Positions 4,577 through 5,881 of a stretch of 5,881 bases of DNA are shown here, piece after piece. Under the pieces are notes generated by a model. The model searched no databases. It worked only from the letters and a program-made list of their open reading frames with translations, and was not told the origin of the DNA. The DNA is taken from the NCBI GenBank assembly GCA_902773245.1, contig CACYDY010000370.1:1-5881 (forward strand). Reading direction: 5' to 3'. This DNA comes from an uncultured Ruminococcus sp. GTDB taxonomy: Bacteria > Bacillota > Clostridia > Oscillospirales > Acutalibacteraceae. The translations under genes and the position numbers were made by a program. Each line of letters starts with the position of its first letter. The stretch's first letter is position 1.

Positions 4577-5881
4577 TTATCTCTTTTTACCATTTTGCTG
4601 CAAACGCTTAGCTCTTCGCTGTGAACAGCCGCAAGAACAAGTCTGCACATAATCATTATTGATAGTTCCGCACTCAGGGCACTTCCACTCATCGAAGTAC
4701 GGCTCACGGTCATTGTTCTTCTCTGCTCTGCTTGAAGATACAGTCGCTGCCGGCGCTGCCGGTTTTGTCTGCGGCTTCGGAACAGGCGGAGGAGTCACGG
4801 GAGCCGACGCCTGAGAAGCTCTTGTGGGCGGATTAACGGACGGTGTATTTATACCTACAGCGGGAGTTCCCGGTGAACGCTGTGTTCTCGGAGCGGGAGC
4901 GCCGCCCTGAGCCATTCTCTTTGCTCTTCTCTGGGAGCAGCCGCAAGCGCAGGTCGAAACATAATCATTGTTGATAGTTCCGCAATCCGGGCATTTCCAC
5001 TCGTCAAAATAAGGCTCTCTGTTAAACATCTGCTGACCGCCCTGCTTGACAGCCGCATTGTTTGCAGGCTGTGGGCTTGAAGCCGGTGCGGAAGGCTTTG
5101 CGGCAGGCTTCTCTTCGGGTTTCTTATTTTGAGAGTTGGCAGGTGTACCATTATTTGCATTAGCAGGCGGATCCTGTCTGTATTTGCTCAAACGGTCTTC
5201 CTTTTCGGGAACGGCATTCTTATTGGATGCCTTGTCGACCATATTATAAAGCATATTTGTCATCTTACGCTCCAGGTTACCCTGACGTGAAACAGTTTCA
5301 ACCTCAACGATCACATTGTCGTCAAAGAGCTTCGGACCAAAATTACTTTTCTGCTCCATAATGGCTTCAAGCGCTTTTTCACGCTCTTCCTGCTTCTTCA
5401 ATTCCTCTTTTTCCTGTTCGGCATACGGATCTACACCCGTTTCATAGAACTTTGCAGCTCTTCTCTTTGTAACTCCGCATCCGCACGCCGTAACATAAGG
5501 CGGGTTGACAGTTGAGCAGCGGAAACAAGTCCATTGCGCATTCATATCCATCTTCTTTCCGGTCGGACGGGGAGCGTCGGATTCCTGACTGCCAACAGGA
5601 GGCTGAGAATCCGGCGGAGTCGGGAGATTTGCATTACCCACTCTGTTTGGATTCTGTGTAACCGGGGGAGTCATATTTTGTACACTGTTCGGATTCTGAG
5701 TAACCGGCGGCTGCATCTGATTAGTATTACCGGAAACAGGCGGCGTCATGTTCTTCATCTGATTCGGATCACCCGAAACAGGCGGAGTCATCTGCTCCGT
5801 ATAAGGAGCTTGGGGATACTGCTGCTGCGGATACTGCGGATATTGCTGTTGTGGGTATTGCTGCTGCGGATACTGCGGATA
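4577..5881 (-). CDS. Repeat-rich protein with three RanBP2-like Cys4 zinc fingers (N-terminus outside window)
   Basis: I do not recognise this gene as a named family. The frame is open from the right edge to TAA at 4577-4579, giving 434 visible residues; an ATG at 5791 is only an internal Met of a repeat, since the same low-complexity frame continues 30 codons further. In order: a Tyr/Pro/Gln tract; four 12-14-residue repeats of the MTPPVSG type; finger 1 (5459-5533); a charged, probably coiled-coil helix (EQEKEELKKQEEREKALEAI) and a short possibly folded part; an Asn/Pro/Ala linker; finger 2 (4916-5011); a Pro/Ala/Thr linker; finger 3 (4604-4699); and the basic end LQQNGKKR. The fingers follow W-x-C-x2-C-x3-N-x6-C-x-C, each with an Arg/Lys-rich tail. 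No membrane segment is visible in this part. The architecture (fingers on flexible tethers) suggests binding to nucleic acid or protein partners; the actual role is unknown. A strong terminator ends the gene. Confidence 0.88.
   Translation of the reverse strand, partial: YPQYPQQQYPQQQYPQYPQQQYPQAPYTEQMTPPVSGDPNQMKNMTPPVSGNTNQMQPPVTQNPNSVQNMTPPVTQNPNRVGNANLPTPPDSQPPVGSQESDAPRPTGKKMDMNAQWTCFRCSTVNPPYVTACGCGVTKRRAAKFYETGVDPYAEQEKEELKKQEEREKALEAIMEQKSNFGPKLFDDNVIVEVETVSRQGNLERKMTNMLYNMVDKASNKNAVPEKEDRLSKYRQDPPANANNGTPANSQNKKPEEKPAAKPSAPASSPQPANNAAVKQGGQQMFNREPYFDEWKCPDCGTINNDYVSTCACGCSQRRAKRMAQGGAPAPRTQRSPGTPAVGINTPSVNPPTRASQASAPVTPPPVPKPQTKPAAPAATVSSSRAEKNNDREPYFDEWKCPECGTINNDYVQTCSCGCSQRRAKRLQQNGKKR
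4604..4699 (-). other. Zinc finger 3 of the repeat-rich protein
   Basis: The module begins YFDEWKCPECGTIN and ends CSCGCSQRRAKR. Putative ligands are Cys-x2-Cys and Cys-x-Cys, with one more Cys two residues on (C-S-C-G-C). Counting four residues back from YFDEW, it matches finger 2 at 32 of 36 residues, which shows an internal duplication, yet the codons differ at many third positions, so the duplication is not very recent and the protein sequence is under constraint. Confidence 0.8.
4916..5011 (-). other. Zinc finger 2 of the repeat-rich protein
   Basis: The module begins YFDEWKCPDCGTIN and ends CACGCSQRRAKR. It has the same Trp, Asn, five Cys and basic tail as finger 3. The two are separated by about 70 residues rich in Pro, Ala and Thr, so they should move independently. 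Confidence 0.8.
5459..5533 (-). other. Zinc finger 1 (divergent) of the repeat-rich protein
   Basis: The module WTCFRCSTVN followed by PPYVTACGCGVTKRR keeps the Trp, the four Cys (C-x2-C-x10-C-x-C), the Asn and the basic tail. It lacks the fifth Cys, with Val there instead. This shows that the shared four Cys are the likely metal ligands and the fifth Cys of fingers 2 and 3 is optional. Confidence 0.75.
5633..5791 (-). repeat. Four in-frame repeats of 12-14 residues (MTPPVSG/MTPPVTQ type)
   Basis: The consecutive units are MTPPVSGDPNQMKN, MTPPVSGNTNQMQ, PPVTQNPNSVQN and MTPPVTQNPNRVGN. They form a Pro/Asn/Thr-rich, probably disordered stretch before finger 1. The units differ from each other by short indels and substitutions, so they are an older tandem expansion. 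Confidence 0.85.
5804..5881 (-). repeat. 39-base tandem repeat encoding a Tyr/Pro/Gln-rich tract
   Basis: Read on the minus strand, codons for YPQYPQQQYPQQQ (5843-5881) are followed by YPQYPQQQYPQ (about 5804-5842) with a period of 39 bases. The first 24 bases of the two units differ at a single position. The tract runs into the window edge, so the copy number is unknown. Such near-identical CAG-rich repeats tend to vary in number between strains. Confidence 0.85.

Noticed and set aside
4855..5160. Minus-strand 101-codon frame within the zinc-finger gene
   Set aside because: It is in another frame of a gene whose real frame has three clear Cys fingers.
5752..5791. ATG at 5791 as the start of the zinc-finger gene
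   Set aside because: The frame continues upstream to the window edge with the same repeat-type composition, and the ATG is the first Met of a repeat unit; GGAG stands only three bases ahead of it.

Overview
The window reads as chromosomal DNA of a Gram-positive anaerobe of the class Clostridia, perhaps Ruminococcaceae/Oscillospiraceae-like. The evidence is the order miaB, a YlbF/YmcA-family gene, then mutS (as in Bacillus subtilis ymcB-ymcA-cotE-mutS, but without cotE), strong GGAGG-type ribosome binding sites, and the protein sequences themselves. The family-level placement is an inference from general resemblance, not from a search. Every supported gene lies on the minus strand, so transcription runs from right to left.

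From right to left: positions 5881-4577 hold the C-terminal part (start outside the window) of an unusual zinc-finger protein. It has a Tyr/Pro/Gln-rich repeat tract, four copies of a roughly 14-residue Thr/Pro repeat, and three short Cys4 fingers. The fingers share a W-x-C-x2-C-x3-N-x6-C-x-C pattern that resembles the RanBP2-type finger of eukaryotes. The gene ends at a strong intrinsic terminator (4504-4545). Directly after it lies a perfect 16-bp AT-rich inverted repeat (4463-4504), then a likely promoter (4382-4410) and a leader of about 120 nt for miaB.

miaB (4256-2850) encodes the radical-SAM tRNA methylthiotransferase. It most likely starts at a TTG eight bases after AAGGAG; the longer reading frame back to an ATG at 4403 starts upstream of the predicted promoter -10 and is probably not used. 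A 359-base gap (2849-2491) follows. It has no gene but a compact, GC-rich run of small hairpins that looks like an extragenic repeat element. Then come a YlbF/YmcA-family gene (2490-2080), with a Cys4 tail that suggests an Fe-S cluster, and mutS (2048 to the left edge, 682 codons visible). These two are 31 bases apart and almost certainly co-transcribed.

The miaB-ylbF-mutS block is a conserved housekeeping cluster (tRNA modification, RNase Y/Fe-S accessory factor, mismatch repair). The zinc-finger gene is the accessory and least understood part and is insulated from the cluster by its terminator. I see no RNA genes, CRISPR array, insertion sequence or phage gene.
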